Source: Henningerozyma blattae CBS 6284
Taxonomy: Eukaryota > Ascomycota > Saccharomycetes > Saccharomycetales > Saccharomycetaceae
DNA: 64,000 bases
NCBI RefSeq assembly: GCF_000315915.1
Contig: NC_020190.1
Location: forward strand, 372,001-436,000
Direction: 5' to 3'
Part shown: one piece after another, positions 1-11,040 of the stretch
How positions within the stretch are numbered: position 1 is the stretch's first letter
How the letters are laid out: each line of letters opens with the position of its first letter
Position numbers and translations under genes: made by a program
The notes under the pieces: generated by a model
The model's input: only the letters and a program-made list of their open reading frames with translations
What the model was told of the DNA's origin: nothing
Database searches by the model: none

Positions 1-580
1 CTTTTATTTCCGCGGAGCTAACCAGATTTTCCAACCTTAGACGTTCTTGGAAATCAAAGATGGGCTTCTCTCAAGAGAGAAACTGTAAAACGAAAGTCCT
101 GTTTAAAGGTTAAGACCTTCTAAGATTTCAATTACTGTCGATTTGAGCATTCGATTTTGTTAAATTTTAACTGTTCTATCCTAATCTTAAATGTAGATTT
201 TGTATCTTGTTTTTAATGTTTAATCGAGCTTTGGAACCACTCTAATCTGACGATCAATTGACTGGAAACAAAATCTATAACCCTTTACTTTACTACAGAA
301 GGCATATAAGAAAAGTATTCGAGGATATAATATAAGCATATACTACGTGATATCTAAAAAATCAATTATTCGAATAGAAAATAGAATAATAACACAACAA
401 CAGCAACAATACTCAAACAGAACTCTCAAATTTTTACACCCTTTTACTACTATTCCACGCCACTATATTTAATATTCCCTATACAATCCCAGTAATTCAT
501 TATAACATAATATATATATATATATAAAGGCTCATGAACTTAAATGATGAACAAAAAAAAACGCTAATTGTGATACAGTT
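1..580. other. Intergenic, RTG3 upstream region
   Basis: No gene is visible. The stretch is A/T-rich and should hold the RTG3 promoter. A (TA)n run at about 509-527 lies 55 bp before the RTG3 start and could serve as a TATA-like element or merely be a microsatellite. No part of an upstream gene's reading frame reaches into the window. Confidence 0.6.
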
Positions 581-2989
581 ATGTATGGGAATACTAGTGA
601 TAGAAACCCGTTGAAAGAGCATTATTCCATTGAAAGCAAGGAAAACCAAAATCTAAAATTAAATGTAGATAATAACACCATTAACCTTTACCCATATTTA
701 AGTGATTCATCAAAAATAAAATTATCAGAAGTACATGATAATTTAGAAAGGGAAGATTTGATATCACCCACTTCTGCCAACCCCGATATTAGTAATCATA
801 TATTCCGTACTCAATATCAACAACCGTCTAACACTCTGGATAATCGATTTTATTTTGATGATCATGCAATAAAGCCTGAGTATTTAGATGATTTGATGAA
901 TTCTGCCATTTATAATAATCAGTTACTGCACCCAGGAGTAAATATTCCTAACGATTCTATGACTATAGTAGCAAGTAATATCAATAATAATAATGCAGTT
1001 GAAAATAATTCCATACATATTTCAACTAGTAATAATCTGAATAATAATGGTGATAATAGAAAGTATAACGGAAACAGCATCTCAAATATTCCTACAGAAG
1101 ATGCAATACATATCGATACAATACAGCAAGGTTCCATAGACTTACCTGATTTTAATGGTCAAAATTTAAGTACATCTCTACAATCTAGTATATATTCAAG
1201 TGAATTTCCTCCAAGTGTGTCTTCATCCTTTTCTTATCAACCGCAAGCATTTGAAGGTGACACAAATAGTTTACAAAATTCCACTTACAAATATTTTAAT
1301 AATAATGCAAATTCAAGTAATATTTTATATAATACACATAACACTGCAAGATCTTCTATTTCTTCATTACCCTTTAATAGCCGCAGATCTAATAGTTATT
1401 CATCATCAATAAGGCCTGGTAGTTTTTCCTCTGCTTCCACTAGATATAATCAACTTAACAGTATTGGAAATGGTCCTAACAATAATAGTTTGAATAATTT
1501 GGTTAATACCCCAACTTCAAGAGATGACTCAGTCGTAAATGATACCAAAAGTGTCACGACTAATAATCTCACTTCAAAAATAAATGATACAACCCAAATA
1601 CTAAGTCCCACTTCAGCTAGTAATACCCCAGCTAGCAATCCAAATAATATAAGTAATCCAAGTTCGGCAGCAACAGCAGCAACAGCTACAACAACAACAA
1701 CTTCCACCACAGCTTCAAATACTGGAACTACGTCAGGCTCTGGAACCAAGATATTATTGAGTGAAAAAGAAAAATTAAGAAGGAAGAAAGATTTTCATAA
1801 TGCAGTTGAAAGAAGAAGGCGTGATTTAATTAAAAATAAAATTCAAGAATTAACTTATATCGTTCCCCCAACTTTACTAAATTATGACTCCACTGGCAGA
1901 AGCATCAAACCTAATAAAAGTACTATTCTTACAAACTCAATAGATTATATTAAATTTTTAAAAGATACGCTGATAGAGCAGGATCATCAAAAATTAAAAT
2001 TAACAGAGAAATTTGAAGAATTAAAGAATTGTTTTTGTAAAAAAATTAATTCAGCAACACACGTGGGCCATAAAATGACGGAAAATAATGACAGAGATGA
2101 TGGAACTGATCATTGTAGAATTTCGAAACTAGATTTACACTCAAATCAGCAATCCAATAATTCATTAGATAATATTAACGTAAGACCAGATGATTTGTTT
2201 TTGCTCATTCACAAGAGACCCTTCAAATCGAGCCAACTCAAATCAGCAGCATTAGATATTCAGCAGGGTAAAATTATTGATACAAGGATGTTAGCACATG
2301 GATTGACTACTGATTTAAATAACTTTGGGTATAGAAGAAATAATAGTGATTCAATAAGCTTAAGTGATAATAATATTGTAAATCCAAGCCAAGATCAGCT
2401 CGAAAATGGGGGCGAGATTCAAAACGAGATTCAGAGTTCAATCCGAAAGGATGAACAGAAAAATATTAATCCTATCAAAAATATTGATAGTAATGATGGC
2501 TATGTGTTAAATAATGAAAACTTCTTTGATGGACCAAATCGGAATACTATGTCTACATATGATAATCAAAGTTTTACCACAAGTTCAGATCTTTTCTCTG
2601 ATCAAAATATTCCAGAATTTACAGGTTTGTTAAATCAACATGGCTTTAACCTGCAAAACTTTCCCAGTCATACGAATAGTTCTAATTTAAACACATATGA
2701 TAATGATAATAGTATAAATAACAAAGCAACTGATATTTCGAATGGCAGTAACAACAATAGCAGTAGTAATCATATAAATCGCATGAACAACATTAATCAA
2801 ATAAATAGTATTAATGAGAGCTCTACTGGAGGTGTGAATATTAACGAAGACCCTTACTATTTTAACGAAGAAGATTTGCAAAAGTTTCTTGCAAGTGATT
2901 TCTCTCGTGGAGAACAGACTGTGTCTGATTTTAATTTTGAGGATTTTCAAAGATATTCCGAATATTCTATGTTAGATGAATTTAAATGA
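581..2989 (+). CDS. RTG3: Rtg3-like bHLH transcription factor
   Basis: Predicted basic helix-loop-helix activator of the mitochondrial retrograde pathway. In S. cerevisiae, Rtg3 pairs with Rtg1, binds R boxes and moves to the nucleus when mitochondria are impaired. The bHLH lies at about residues 397-470: a basic part with FHNAVERRRRDLIKNKI, a first helix ending in VPPTLLNYD, and a second helix with KPNKSTILTNSIDYIKFLKD. The spacing and wording match Rtg3 and not the other yeast bHLH proteins. At 802 residues it is much longer than S. cerevisiae Rtg3 (486). The excess is low-complexity Asn/Ser-rich sequence on both sides and a Thr/Ala run before the bHLH (residues about 365-385, encoded by a CAA/ACA-rich tract near 1670-1730). 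The ATG start has no in-frame ATG before it. It is followed on the same strand by NTO1, 683 bp away. Confidence 0.9.
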   Translation: MYGNTSDRNPLKEHYSIESKENQNLKLNVDNNTINLYPYLSDSSKIKLSEVHDNLEREDLISPTSANPDISNHIFRTQYQQPSNTLDNRFYFDDHAIKPEYLDDLMNSAIYNNQLLHPGVNIPNDSMTIVASNINNNNAVENNSIHISTSNNLNNNGDNRKYNGNSISNIPTEDAIHIDTIQQGSIDLPDFNGQNLSTSLQSSIYSSEFPPSVSSSFSYQPQAFEGDTNSLQNSTYKYFNNNANSSNILYNTHNTARSSISSLPFNSRRSNSYSSSIRPGSFSSASTRYNQLNSIGNGPNNNSLNNLVNTPTSRDDSVVNDTKSVTTNNLTSKINDTTQILSPTSASNTPASNPNNISNPSSAATAATATTTTTSTTASNTGTTSGSGTKILLSEKEKLRRKKDFHNAVERRRRDLIKNKIQELTYIVPPTLLNYDSTGRSIKPNKSTILTNSIDYIKFLKDTLIEQDHQKLKLTEKFEELKNCFCKKINSATHVGHKMTENNDRDDGTDHCRISKLDLHSNQQSNNSLDNINVRPDDLFLLIHKRPFKSSQLKSAALDIQQGKIIDTRMLAHGLTTDLNNFGYRRNNSDSISLSDNNIVNPSQDQLENGGEIQNEIQSSIRKDEQKNINPIKNIDSNDGYVLNNENFFDGPNRNTMSTYDNQSFTTSSDLFSDQNIPEFTGLLNQHGFNLQNFPSHTNSSNLNTYDNDNSINNKATDISNGSNNNSSSNHINRMNNINQINSINESSTGGVNINEDPYYFNEEDLQKFLASDFSRGEQTVSDFNFEDFQRYSEYSMLDEFK

Positions 2990-3672
2990 CCAGAAGAGAT
3001 TTGCAATAAATTCTTTTTTATTTCTTTCTAAAATTGAATTAACGGTACTAGTAAATACTAATGGCCACTAATTTATCCTCTTTCTATGCATTTGGGTAGC
3101 CTATTTTTATTAATATTCAATGTATTTGGATTTTTGGTGATGATACTATTTAGTTATTAATATCTTAATGCTACTACCTAATGACTCTTTATTAAACTTT
3201 GCACCATATTTTGTTGCCCATAATTTTCTTCGTTAATTTTTCAAAAAAATAGGTTAACCATTATATGGACGTCCCGTAAAACTAAAGAATAACGTTAATT
3301 TCTTTATGTAACTCATTACACTTAAATACATAAATGTGTATTCTCTATGCATTTCTTAATTTATTTTTTTTAAACCGTTGCTTTCTATATCGTTTATACG
3401 TATTCGTGTCAGGGTCATTATGTATGTAGTCCAACCCGCTGAATAACCCTTCGCGTTTTGGATCAAAAAATAAACAGACTAATCAACTCCAAAACAAACC
3501 TCATCGGTTAAAAGTTCCAGGTTGAAAAGAAGTATTTTAGTTTATGATAAAAATACGCAAGAATAGATTGTGAATATTGAATTAATAAGGGTTTGTATTG
3601 GAATTGTTAGGGATAGATTTTTGGGTGCCACTGTAATTTTTGATTTAGAGAAAGTGTCTGGGAGTTGAAGAA
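2990..3672. other. Intergenic, RTG3 to NTO1
   Basis: No gene is visible. It holds the RTG3 3' region and the NTO1 promoter. A less A/T-rich patch at about 3405-3510 could contain the NTO1 regulatory sites. I see no strong consensus match. Confidence 0.5.
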
Positions 3673-6045
3673 ATGGATAAAGACGATGTGCCTAAACTTC
3701 GTGAAGAAAAACGGCTTGAGGAGTTGTATGATGATCTCAAGCCTAATACATTAATACCTATGGTGTACTCCTCGGAATCCTCTAGTTTAGTTAATAGCAT
3801 TGAATTAAATGTGAATAATTCAGTCGATACAAGAATAAAACAAATAATATTCAAGGGGAAGACTACTTTAGAACAAATTAAAGTTAATCCTAATAGAACA
3901 AGATATAGAAAAAATCGTATTTCATTAGAAAGCTTAACAAGCCCGTTTCCAATAGAAAAGCATAATCATGCACAATGTACCTCTAGTCATAATGTTTCAA
4001 ATACAAAGGATTACTCGGATAATTTTTCACACTCGTTTGACGAAAATAAAACACCATATAGTACTAAATACGATCCAATAAATATAAAACAACCTGAAGT
4101 AAATATTAGAAATGCCTTGGCACATTTGTCTCCGAATTTAGCTTCATTTCAGACTGAATATGATATGGATGAGCATGATTTTTTGTATATGCAATATTTG
4201 AATGAGAAATATGCAGATGGAAAGTTCACTGAAGAATTATTTGAATTGTTAATTACAGTTTTGGAAATAGAATGGTTTAATTTGGAAAAAATGATTCCAC
4301 CAAGAAATTATTCTGCATATGATTCATCGATAAATAATAATAATAATGTTCAATATCATATGTCTCAATCATACCGAAACCATTATGACTTGTACGGTTC
4401 AGATGATGGTATTTATCCCAATTCTGAACAAACATGCGCCATATGTGATGGTGCTTATAGTGATAATAATAATGCTATTGTGTTTTGTGATGGTTGCGAT
4501 ATTGCGGTCCATCAAGAATGCTATGGTATTGTATTTATTCCAGAAGGTCAATGGCTATGTAGAAAATGTTTGTTCTCCAAAAATATGAAAGTTAATTGTT
4601 TACTATGCCCTAGTCATACAGGTGCATTTAAACAAACAGATGTTGGTAAATGGGCCCATGTCTTGTGTTCCTTATGGATACCAGAGTTGTATTTTGCTAA
4701 TGTTAATTATATGGAGCCAATTGAAGGTTTAGAATATATTGCTAAATCTCGCTGGAAATTGGTATGTTATATTTGTGAACAGCGAGTAGGAGCCTGTATT
4801 CAATGTTCCAATAAAAACTGTTTTCGATCATATCATGTAACATGTGCTAAAAGAGCGGGTCTCTATCTCAAATTTAATGGTGTTAGTATACCAGATATGG
4901 CAATTAATCAGTATTCGCACGGTCATGTGCCAAAAACCTTTTGTGATAAGCATTCACCAAATGGTCCTAGCTCTAATGCTTCACTTGGAATAATGAAAGT
5001 AAGGAGATATTTGAAATATTTGAAAGAAAAGGAACTAAGGTCTTCAGAAGAAGAAGATTTGGATATTTTACAGAATGAGGATGAAAATTACAGAAAGACT
5101 ACAAACACTGGCATATCTTTATCGAATATCAATTATCAAACAGATTATGATAATATACGGCAAGGTATAATTTCACCAAATGACAGTTCAGAGATAGATC
5201 AATGGAAAACCCATAATGGTACACCGATAGCGCCTAATTACTTTGCAACGCTTTTACAAAAAATTTGTGCCATGTATTCATTACCAAAAGCTCAAAATAT
5301 ATCAGTTGAAATGTGTAAATATTGGTCAATGAAGAGGGAATTTCGAAAAGGTGCTCCATTGGTTCGTAAATATGATTTTTCCACTTATAATACTTTGACT
5401 ATTGAAGAAATTAAAGACCGAATAAACTTTTCTGATTCTCTTTTAGATGATTTAATGAAATTAAAAAACATAATTAATTTAATTGGACAACGAACTAAAA
5501 TAGAAGATTCTATTCATGATAATAATGATAATATAACGGCAATAATTGAAAGACCAACGAAATGGTTAATGCGAAAAAACGTATTGGACAAATGGACTTC
5601 ATCTGCATGCTTTAAAAATATTATAAAGGAAATTAATAGTAAAGCAAACTATTCAATTGAACTTAACAATATTTTTGAGCAATTAATCTCTAAAGAATTT
5701 GAAAGTATTGAAGATGTTAAACAGATTGTTTATGAATTTTTCGAAATTCTAAATAAATTAATCCTCAATTTAAATACAATTCCACGTTCATTAATTAATA
5801 ATATTAATAAATCAAAAGTATTATTTAATGAATTATTCATTGGACTTGAAAATAACAACTGTAAAAAATTTCTTAATCAAGATTTTGAAATCGATAAGGA
5901 GAATTATGCTAACATTAAAGAACGTCCTTGGAATGGTAAAATTGTATTAAAAGATGAAGGGTTAAGTGACGTTGAAGAACTTGGATCAAAAGAGATGAGG
6001 TTCCTAGGGTATTTAATGAGTAAAACTTCCTCTTCAAGGAAATAA
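3673..6045 (+). CDS. NTO1: Nto1-like PHD-finger subunit of the NuA3 acetyltransferase
   Basis: Predicted BRPF-type scaffold subunit of the NuA3 histone H3 acetyltransferase, which binds methylated H3 tails in the nucleus. It is 790 residues long, against 748 in S. cerevisiae. An EPL1-like stretch lies at about 160-205. It is followed by a PHD-knuckle-extended PHD module: the first finger begins with CAICDGAY at about 254 and includes FCDGCDIAVHQECYG and GQWLCRKC, then a zinc knuckle (CLLCPSHTGAFKQT) and a second finger with CYICEQRVGACIQC and RSYHVTCAKRAGL, ending near 425. All the expected Cys/His ligands appear to be present. The C-terminal half is helical and lacks an obvious bromodomain, as in yeast Nto1. 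The ATG start at 3673 gives a full-length protein. Confidence 0.92.
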   Translation: MDKDDVPKLREEKRLEELYDDLKPNTLIPMVYSSESSSLVNSIELNVNNSVDTRIKQIIFKGKTTLEQIKVNPNRTRYRKNRISLESLTSPFPIEKHNHAQCTSSHNVSNTKDYSDNFSHSFDENKTPYSTKYDPINIKQPEVNIRNALAHLSPNLASFQTEYDMDEHDFLYMQYLNEKYADGKFTEELFELLITVLEIEWFNLEKMIPPRNYSAYDSSINNNNNVQYHMSQSYRNHYDLYGSDDGIYPNSEQTCAICDGAYSDNNNAIVFCDGCDIAVHQECYGIVFIPEGQWLCRKCLFSKNMKVNCLLCPSHTGAFKQTDVGKWAHVLCSLWIPELYFANVNYMEPIEGLEYIAKSRWKLVCYICEQRVGACIQCSNKNCFRSYHVTCAKRAGLYLKFNGVSIPDMAINQYSHGHVPKTFCDKHSPNGPSSNASLGIMKVRRYLKYLKEKELRSSEEEDLDILQNEDENYRKTTNTGISLSNINYQTDYDNIRQGIISPNDSSEIDQWKTHNGTPIAPNYFATLLQKICAMYSLPKAQNISVEMCKYWSMKREFRKGAPLVRKYDFSTYNTLTIEEIKDRINFSDSLLDDLMKLKNIINLIGQRTKIEDSIHDNNDNITAIIERPTKWLMRKNVLDKWTSSACFKNIIKEINSKANYSIELNNIFEQLISKEFESIEDVKQIVYEFFEILNKLILNLNTIPRSLINNINKSKVLFNELFIGLENNNCKKFLNQDFEIDKENYANIKERPWNGKIVLKDEGLSDVEELGSKEMRFLGYLMSKTSSSRK

Positions 6046-8710
6046 GAGCACAATCCTCTCAAGTATTTGGAAGGGCAGAGTTGAGAATTATTAGCATTTG
6101 CATGTCAATTCATATTCATATTCTTACTCATAGATTGACATGTTTACGTACATATATACATTTATAGTCCTTGGTTAAACCATTTTTGAAGCAATCGGAA
6201 GATTCGATGTTTCTGCCTCGATTAATAAACACATTTTCTTATTAAATAGTTAAGAAACAAACATATTCTTCCCTTTTTTTAAAAAAACAATTAAAATAAA
6301 ATAAAAATTGTACCTAGTATCCAATAAAAAGCCAAAAGGTACCAGGAGAAATTGCAAATAATAATATTTAAAAAGAAATGTTTGCTTTTTTTGTCATTTT
6401 TTTTTTTCACTATTCAAGTTAGAGAAAAAAATATATACTTAATTAGACAAATATTACAAAAAACTTGAATATTCTAACAAATGCCCTAGATATGATTTGT
6501 TGTTCTTGTTTTTTAACATATATAGTTGTTTTTCGTCAGGTTCATAGATAGACTGATCATAAGGGTTATAATGTCTTGTGATTTGTATTCCCCAGACTCA
6601 TCATATTATTTATTTAAGTCACTCGACTTCTTTAACCGAGATATTTTAGATATCAGTAATACCCAAAACACAATAAAGAAGGTATAAACATATGACTTAT
6701 TTTGAAGAGTACTTCAAATACTAAACGCGAATCTTATACAAAGGAAACATAATTTGTGTCGTATAGTATTATATATAGTCAATCTACCTATATTAGAAAT
6801 TTTCCAAAATCTTTTCTAATCTGGCATAGCTTACATTTTTCCCAATTCGTGCATGTTTAATTTATTCCACGGTTTAACTTCTAAATAATTACTGCATATT
6901 TCTCTCGGTATTTATATCCTATTTAAGTTATTTGGATATTAAAATATTTTCTAGGTTTCCCAGGACCCAATTTTGGGGGATAGTAACCGATATCAAATGT
7001 CTTAATATTTCTCCGGATTATCTCCTATTTTATTTCCCAGATTGTCATTTGTCTTTGTTTACAAAGAATGTGTAATTGGGACATTCTTGGTACATTCCTT
7101 TTCCGGGCAAAATAGAGAAAATACTCTAAAAAAACAATCCAGAAATATCTCAGAACAAAGTAACAAAGCAAGCAGGATCTTTAGAAAAATATCAGACAGT
7201 CAGAAAGACTCGTAGGGATCCAATATATCGGCCGAAGTATATTTAAGGTTTATAATGATCTGTTTGGTAATCACTATTTAGTTCAAATTATAGCCGATGA
7301 TTAGAAACATTAAATATGTTATACAGCGTAATTTATTATTTCATCTTGTGGACAAAATTATAGCGCGTAGGAACACAATAGCTGTTTGTCGTAATTGTCC
7401 GATAAGAAGTCTATTAACAATTCACTTCAGAAATTTTTTTCAATTTATTCATTTATACAATAAATTATATATATATATATATATATTTACATATTACTGA
7501 TAAATGTAGGAAATGATGAAAAAAAAACAAAAAAAAAAAAGAAAAAAAAGAATAAAAAAAATAGATGGAACATGCAAAGGTCTTGTTCAATGATGTAGTT
7601 ATAATAAGATAAAAAAAGAATAAATAGAAAATAAAAGAAAAATAATAATAAAAAGCCAAATACCATATGCTATCGCGGTAGATCTGTAAGAATGTAATGT
7701 AAGCGACAGTCGCAAAATAAAAAAAAAAAGGACTGGTAAAAATAATGAGATATATGAAATAAAAAAAATTCAGAATGCAATAAAGAGATTTAGTTGATGT
7801 AGAATAGATTACCAGTCATATAAAATAAATAAGTAATGGTATGAATATGATATGCTATAGCAATGCGCTAGAAAGAAATTAAAAAGAAGCCGTAAAAAAA
7901 TATGTCAAATTTTTTCAAAAAGGATATTGTAGTAAATAAAGTTGTTGTATGTCATTAAAGTTGATGCAAATTGAAGCTTGTTTTTTTTTCTTTTAACAGA
8001 AAAAAAAGAAAAACCTTTGTAAAGTAAAGAACTGAAGAGTGAAAAAAAAAAGTCTATCAGATTGCTAGAGACCTTTCTTTAATCTAGAAGTAACTTAAGA
8101 GCCACGACTAATTCAAATTCAACTTGGAAATGCAAATAGGTATTGTTAATGTACAAAAGTACTTCTAGTGACAATACGTAATAAGCTAAACAGTATGAAA
8201 GTGTATAATTATGTTTATAGGTCCGGATCTTGGTGTTCCTTTTGTTCTTCAGTAATGGAAGGACAGTTATTTGTTGTTAGTTTTTTTTGTTTTTTTTGTT
8301 ATTTGGATATATTTTGCTTGTTTTTATTGCATTGGAATGTGTTCTAAAAAAATTATCATATGAAGAATTGTATATGAAAAGTAAGTAAAGTAATAAAGTA
8401 AACTCACAAAGCTTTGAATTTCGTAAGAGAACTAAATATAAAGTTTATCATTAAAAAATAGGAAATAGAAAGAATTTATTGTTTTTTTTTGTCATTAATA
8501 AGGTTTTCGTTGTAATATATGTATGTCTGAAAGAGAACTACTGTATGTCTTTAAATTTTAGTTTGAATGTTTATCATAATAATCGACCTACTTTAAATTG
8601 GTATGGCTGGCAATATAGCAAAAATAATAATAAAAAGATAAAATATGGGATTTGATAAAAAGAATTGAAAATAAGTATGAAAAATATAAAAAAATGGAAA
8701 TGCAAATCGA
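6046..8710. other. Long gene-free gap between convergent NTO1 and TYE7
   Basis: This is 2.66 kb between two 3' ends, far longer than usual for convergent yeast genes. Only short ORFs without protein character are present. It contains a (TA)n run at about 7466-7487, many A/T homopolymers, and a slightly more G+C-rich patch at about 6950-7250 with CTTTGTTTACAAAG, which has 5-bp inverted arms. No tRNA, snRNA or LTR was recognised. A decayed gene or unannotated ncRNA is possible. Confidence 0.5.
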
Positions 8711-9868
8711 TTACTTTTGATTTTTCAAAGCCTCCACTTCGTTCTTTAGTCTTGTGACTTCCATTTCATATAATCTTTCATTATTCTGCAAATATAGGAT
8801 ATAATCAACTGCTTTCTCTAAAATCATACTTTTATTTAGCCTGGTGGCATTATTTGGATTTTGATATAATGGGTTGTTATTGTTCATGTTTTTATTGCCC
8901 ATATCATTCACTTCAAATGCAGTTTGTTCACTAGCAACCCAAGGTATGATTTGCTGCAATTTAGCAATCTTAGTATTAATATTAATTCTATAACGTTTTT
9001 CTATTTTATTATGAGCCTCCTTTTGATGAGGAGTTAATCTTTTTCTAGTTGTTCTTCTCTTTTTTTGATTTATTTGTGGAACAGAAGTAGTTTCAGAAGG
9101 AGAGGTTTCCGTTAAAGATACATTATTGGTAATACTATCAATATTAGCATCTAAGTTATCATCATTAAGTGATCTAGTTAAAGTTTCATTGTTGGTAGTA
9201 CTACTGACACTATCAGACAATACATCAAAACTAGAAAATAAATCAGTAAATTCCGTTTTAATATTAATATTCGATTGTAGATTAGCATCAATAGTATTAT
9301 TTTCTTCCTTTTTAATCATTGGTAAATTAGAAGGAGAGTTATCATAGGAAGAAGGAGCACTAAACATTCTATCATTAGAAGCATCATTGTTTTCATCATC
9401 ATTCTCCATTAATGCGTTGATATTATTACTATTGTCAACCATAGCACTACTGGCAAAAAATGAAGTATTCGAATTCAATAAGACATTATGAGATGCATTA
9501 GTAGCCATAAATAATTGATCACTTAAAGGCGAAGCAATGGATGAACTCGAGGCAGAGGTACAGTTATTGTCATCTACTGGATTAAACCATTCTGGAATGT
9601 TGTTAGCAGAATCATTTTTTCCCTGCTGGTTATTAGCAGTAGTCTTGTTGTTATTGTAACTTGTCAAGTTTTGACTTGGAACAATGCCTCTTGATACCGG
9701 AATACCTTGTTGCGTGTTGTTCAGCAGATCTTGCTGCATCCAAATATCTAAGGTGGCATTAGCACCACCATTGATAGCTGATGCATCCATCATGTTGGTA
9801 TTATTTGTATTAGCAGTATTGCTGTAGTTGGAAGTAGTGGAAACGGATGGAGCTAAGATTGGGTTCAT
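8711..9868 (-). CDS. TYE7: Tye7-like SREBP-type bHLH activator of glycolytic genes
   Basis: Predicted E-box-binding bHLH leucine-zipper activator of glycolytic genes. The C-terminal bHLH begins near residue 268, with RKRLTPHQKEAHNKIEKRYR. The tyrosine in the basic region is the hallmark of the SREBP-like subfamily. The first helix ends in KLQQIIPWVASE, an Asn-rich loop of about 20 residues follows, and the second helix LNKSMILEKAVDYILYLQNN runs into a short zipper at the C-terminus. This wording is nearly that of S. cerevisiae Tye7 (291 residues); the present protein has 385 because the N-terminal activation region is longer and Asn/Ser-rich. It stands opposite NTO1 and has an unusually long upstream region. 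TYE7 is YOR344C, and its strand agrees with MEK1, TFB6 and SOG2 further right. Confidence 0.93.
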   Translation of the reverse strand: MNPILAPSVSTTSNYSNTANTNNTNMMDASAINGGANATLDIWMQQDLLNNTQQGIPVSRGIVPSQNLTSYNNNKTTANNQQGKNDSANNIPEWFNPVDDNNCTSASSSSIASPLSDQLFMATNASHNVLLNSNTSFFASSAMVDNSNNINALMENDDENNDASNDRMFSAPSSYDNSPSNLPMIKKEENNTIDANLQSNINIKTEFTDLFSSFDVLSDSVSSTTNNETLTRSLNDDNLDANIDSITNNVSLTETSPSETTSVPQINQKKRRTTRKRLTPHQKEAHNKIEKRYRININTKIAKLQQIIPWVASEQTAFEVNDMGNKNMNNNNPLYQNPNNATRLNKSMILEKAVDYILYLQNNERLYEMEVTRLKNEVEALKNQK

Positions 9869-10260
9869 TTTATAAGGTAATAGTAGCTGAACGTGGTAAA
9901 GGTTTGTCTGTGGTATATTATGTTCAAACTTTGATCACCTATAACAGTAAGGAACAAAGGAAAGATAAGTAAAAAGATCTCAAGACGGAGTTTCTTCTTA
10001 TACTTCGTGAGAACACAGAAAAGAATCGCCAATAAGAAGAAGAAAAGAAAATAGTGGCATCGACTAATAAATAAGATAAGAACAAGGACCCAAATAAAAA
10101 TAAATTAATTAATGTATATTGAAAAGCAGTATTGAAGAATGGTGGAAAAACATGTAACTCCAATGGACATCCCAAAGTCGTGGTCAATCCAGCGCCAATA
10201 TATACCATTGCCCATTCATCCATCGATCTGGGCAGGGCAAGATCCGGGTCGTTTGTTTGC

Positions 10261-11040
10261 GTTCCTTCGGCTCAGTTCCGTTTCTAATGCTCTCTGAGGC
10301 TCAGATAACGGAAGCTGTTTGACGCTCTGGGATAGGTGGATCGATCAATCGAGAGAGGTCATTGCAAGCTAGCAGCTAGTGGAGCCTGGAAGTTTCTGGT
10401 TGTTGATTCCTATTCTCGAGTTCAAAAGAGACTGAAAATTTTTCGGAATCGCCGCGACCCAAACGGGAAGGCAGACAAAAGTGTGCAGCGGCCACAGTGA
10501 GCCCAACTGGAACTGTTTTCAGATGAAATTTCATATTAGCCATGAGGCATGTTTTGGAAAAGGTTCGAGGTTGGTGGTGTTACCTGAAACAGCAGTTACC
10601 GCTAGTTGAGTTTCGAGTTTTGTTGTTGATGCTGTTGGATCTTGCAATTAGGCTTCGGGCTTGTTGAAAGTTCTATATTTGGCAAGGTCCGTGAGGGACA
10701 ACGTGTGTGGTATAGTGCGGTACTGTCTGTGAACAGTATTTGTATTTCGAGCCTGCTTGTTACCTCACTGGTCGGCCTCTCATGTTAGGGCTTTTAGATG
10801 TGAGGTCCGATAGGTAGTGTGTGGGTGTGATCGACCCAGCGGGAGTCGTTATGCGTGTGAAGGTGATATAGTATATTGATTAGGACAAGTCCTATTAGCA
10901 CATGTATAAATCGATGACGGTATTGATCCGGTATCTGGTTGGGGCATAGGGACGGCGATATGCAGAAAAGGGGTGCGCTTAAGCTAGTCGAATGTAAATA
11001 AATATTGATGCAGCGCTATACACACGCAGACAAACGTAAA
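10261..11040. other. G+C-rich non-coding island upstream of TYE7
   Basis: A block of about 780 bp with G+C near 47% by my count per line, no reading frame of note, and abundant inverted repeats. GGAAG, the complement of the Gcr1 core CTTCC, occurs at 10,310, 10,388 and 10,466. A Rap1-like, telomere-like sequence, GTGTGTGGGTGTG, lies at about 10,817-10,829. Gcr1 and Rap1 sites together would suit a long upstream control region of a glycolytic regulator. A structured ncRNA is the alternative. Confidence 0.45.
10817..10829 (+). promoter_or_regulatory. Rap1-like / telomere-like site
   Basis: GTGTGTGGGTGTG matches the Rap1 consensus RTGTRTGGGTGT and also yeast TG1-3 telomere repeats. It lies about 950 bp upstream of TYE7 inside the G+C-rich island. 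A related sequence is found upstream of CLN3 at 36,629-36,640, which favours a Rap1 site over a telomerase RNA template. Confidence 0.4.

Noticed and set aside
1450..1749. 99-residue minus-strand ORF inside RTG3
   Set aside because: Val/Leu/Ala-rich reading of the complement of the Thr/Ala/Asn repeats; a shadow of a real gene.
7465..7659. 64-residue minus-strand ORF in the NTO1-TYE7 gap
   Set aside because: Phe/Tyr/Ser-rich product of A-rich tracts; no protein character.
10700..10860. Telomerase RNA template from CACACCCACACAC on the minus strand
   Set aside because: A Rap1-like site explains it as well, a similar motif precedes CLN3, and no Sm site was found at a fitting distance. Kept only as a secondary reading.
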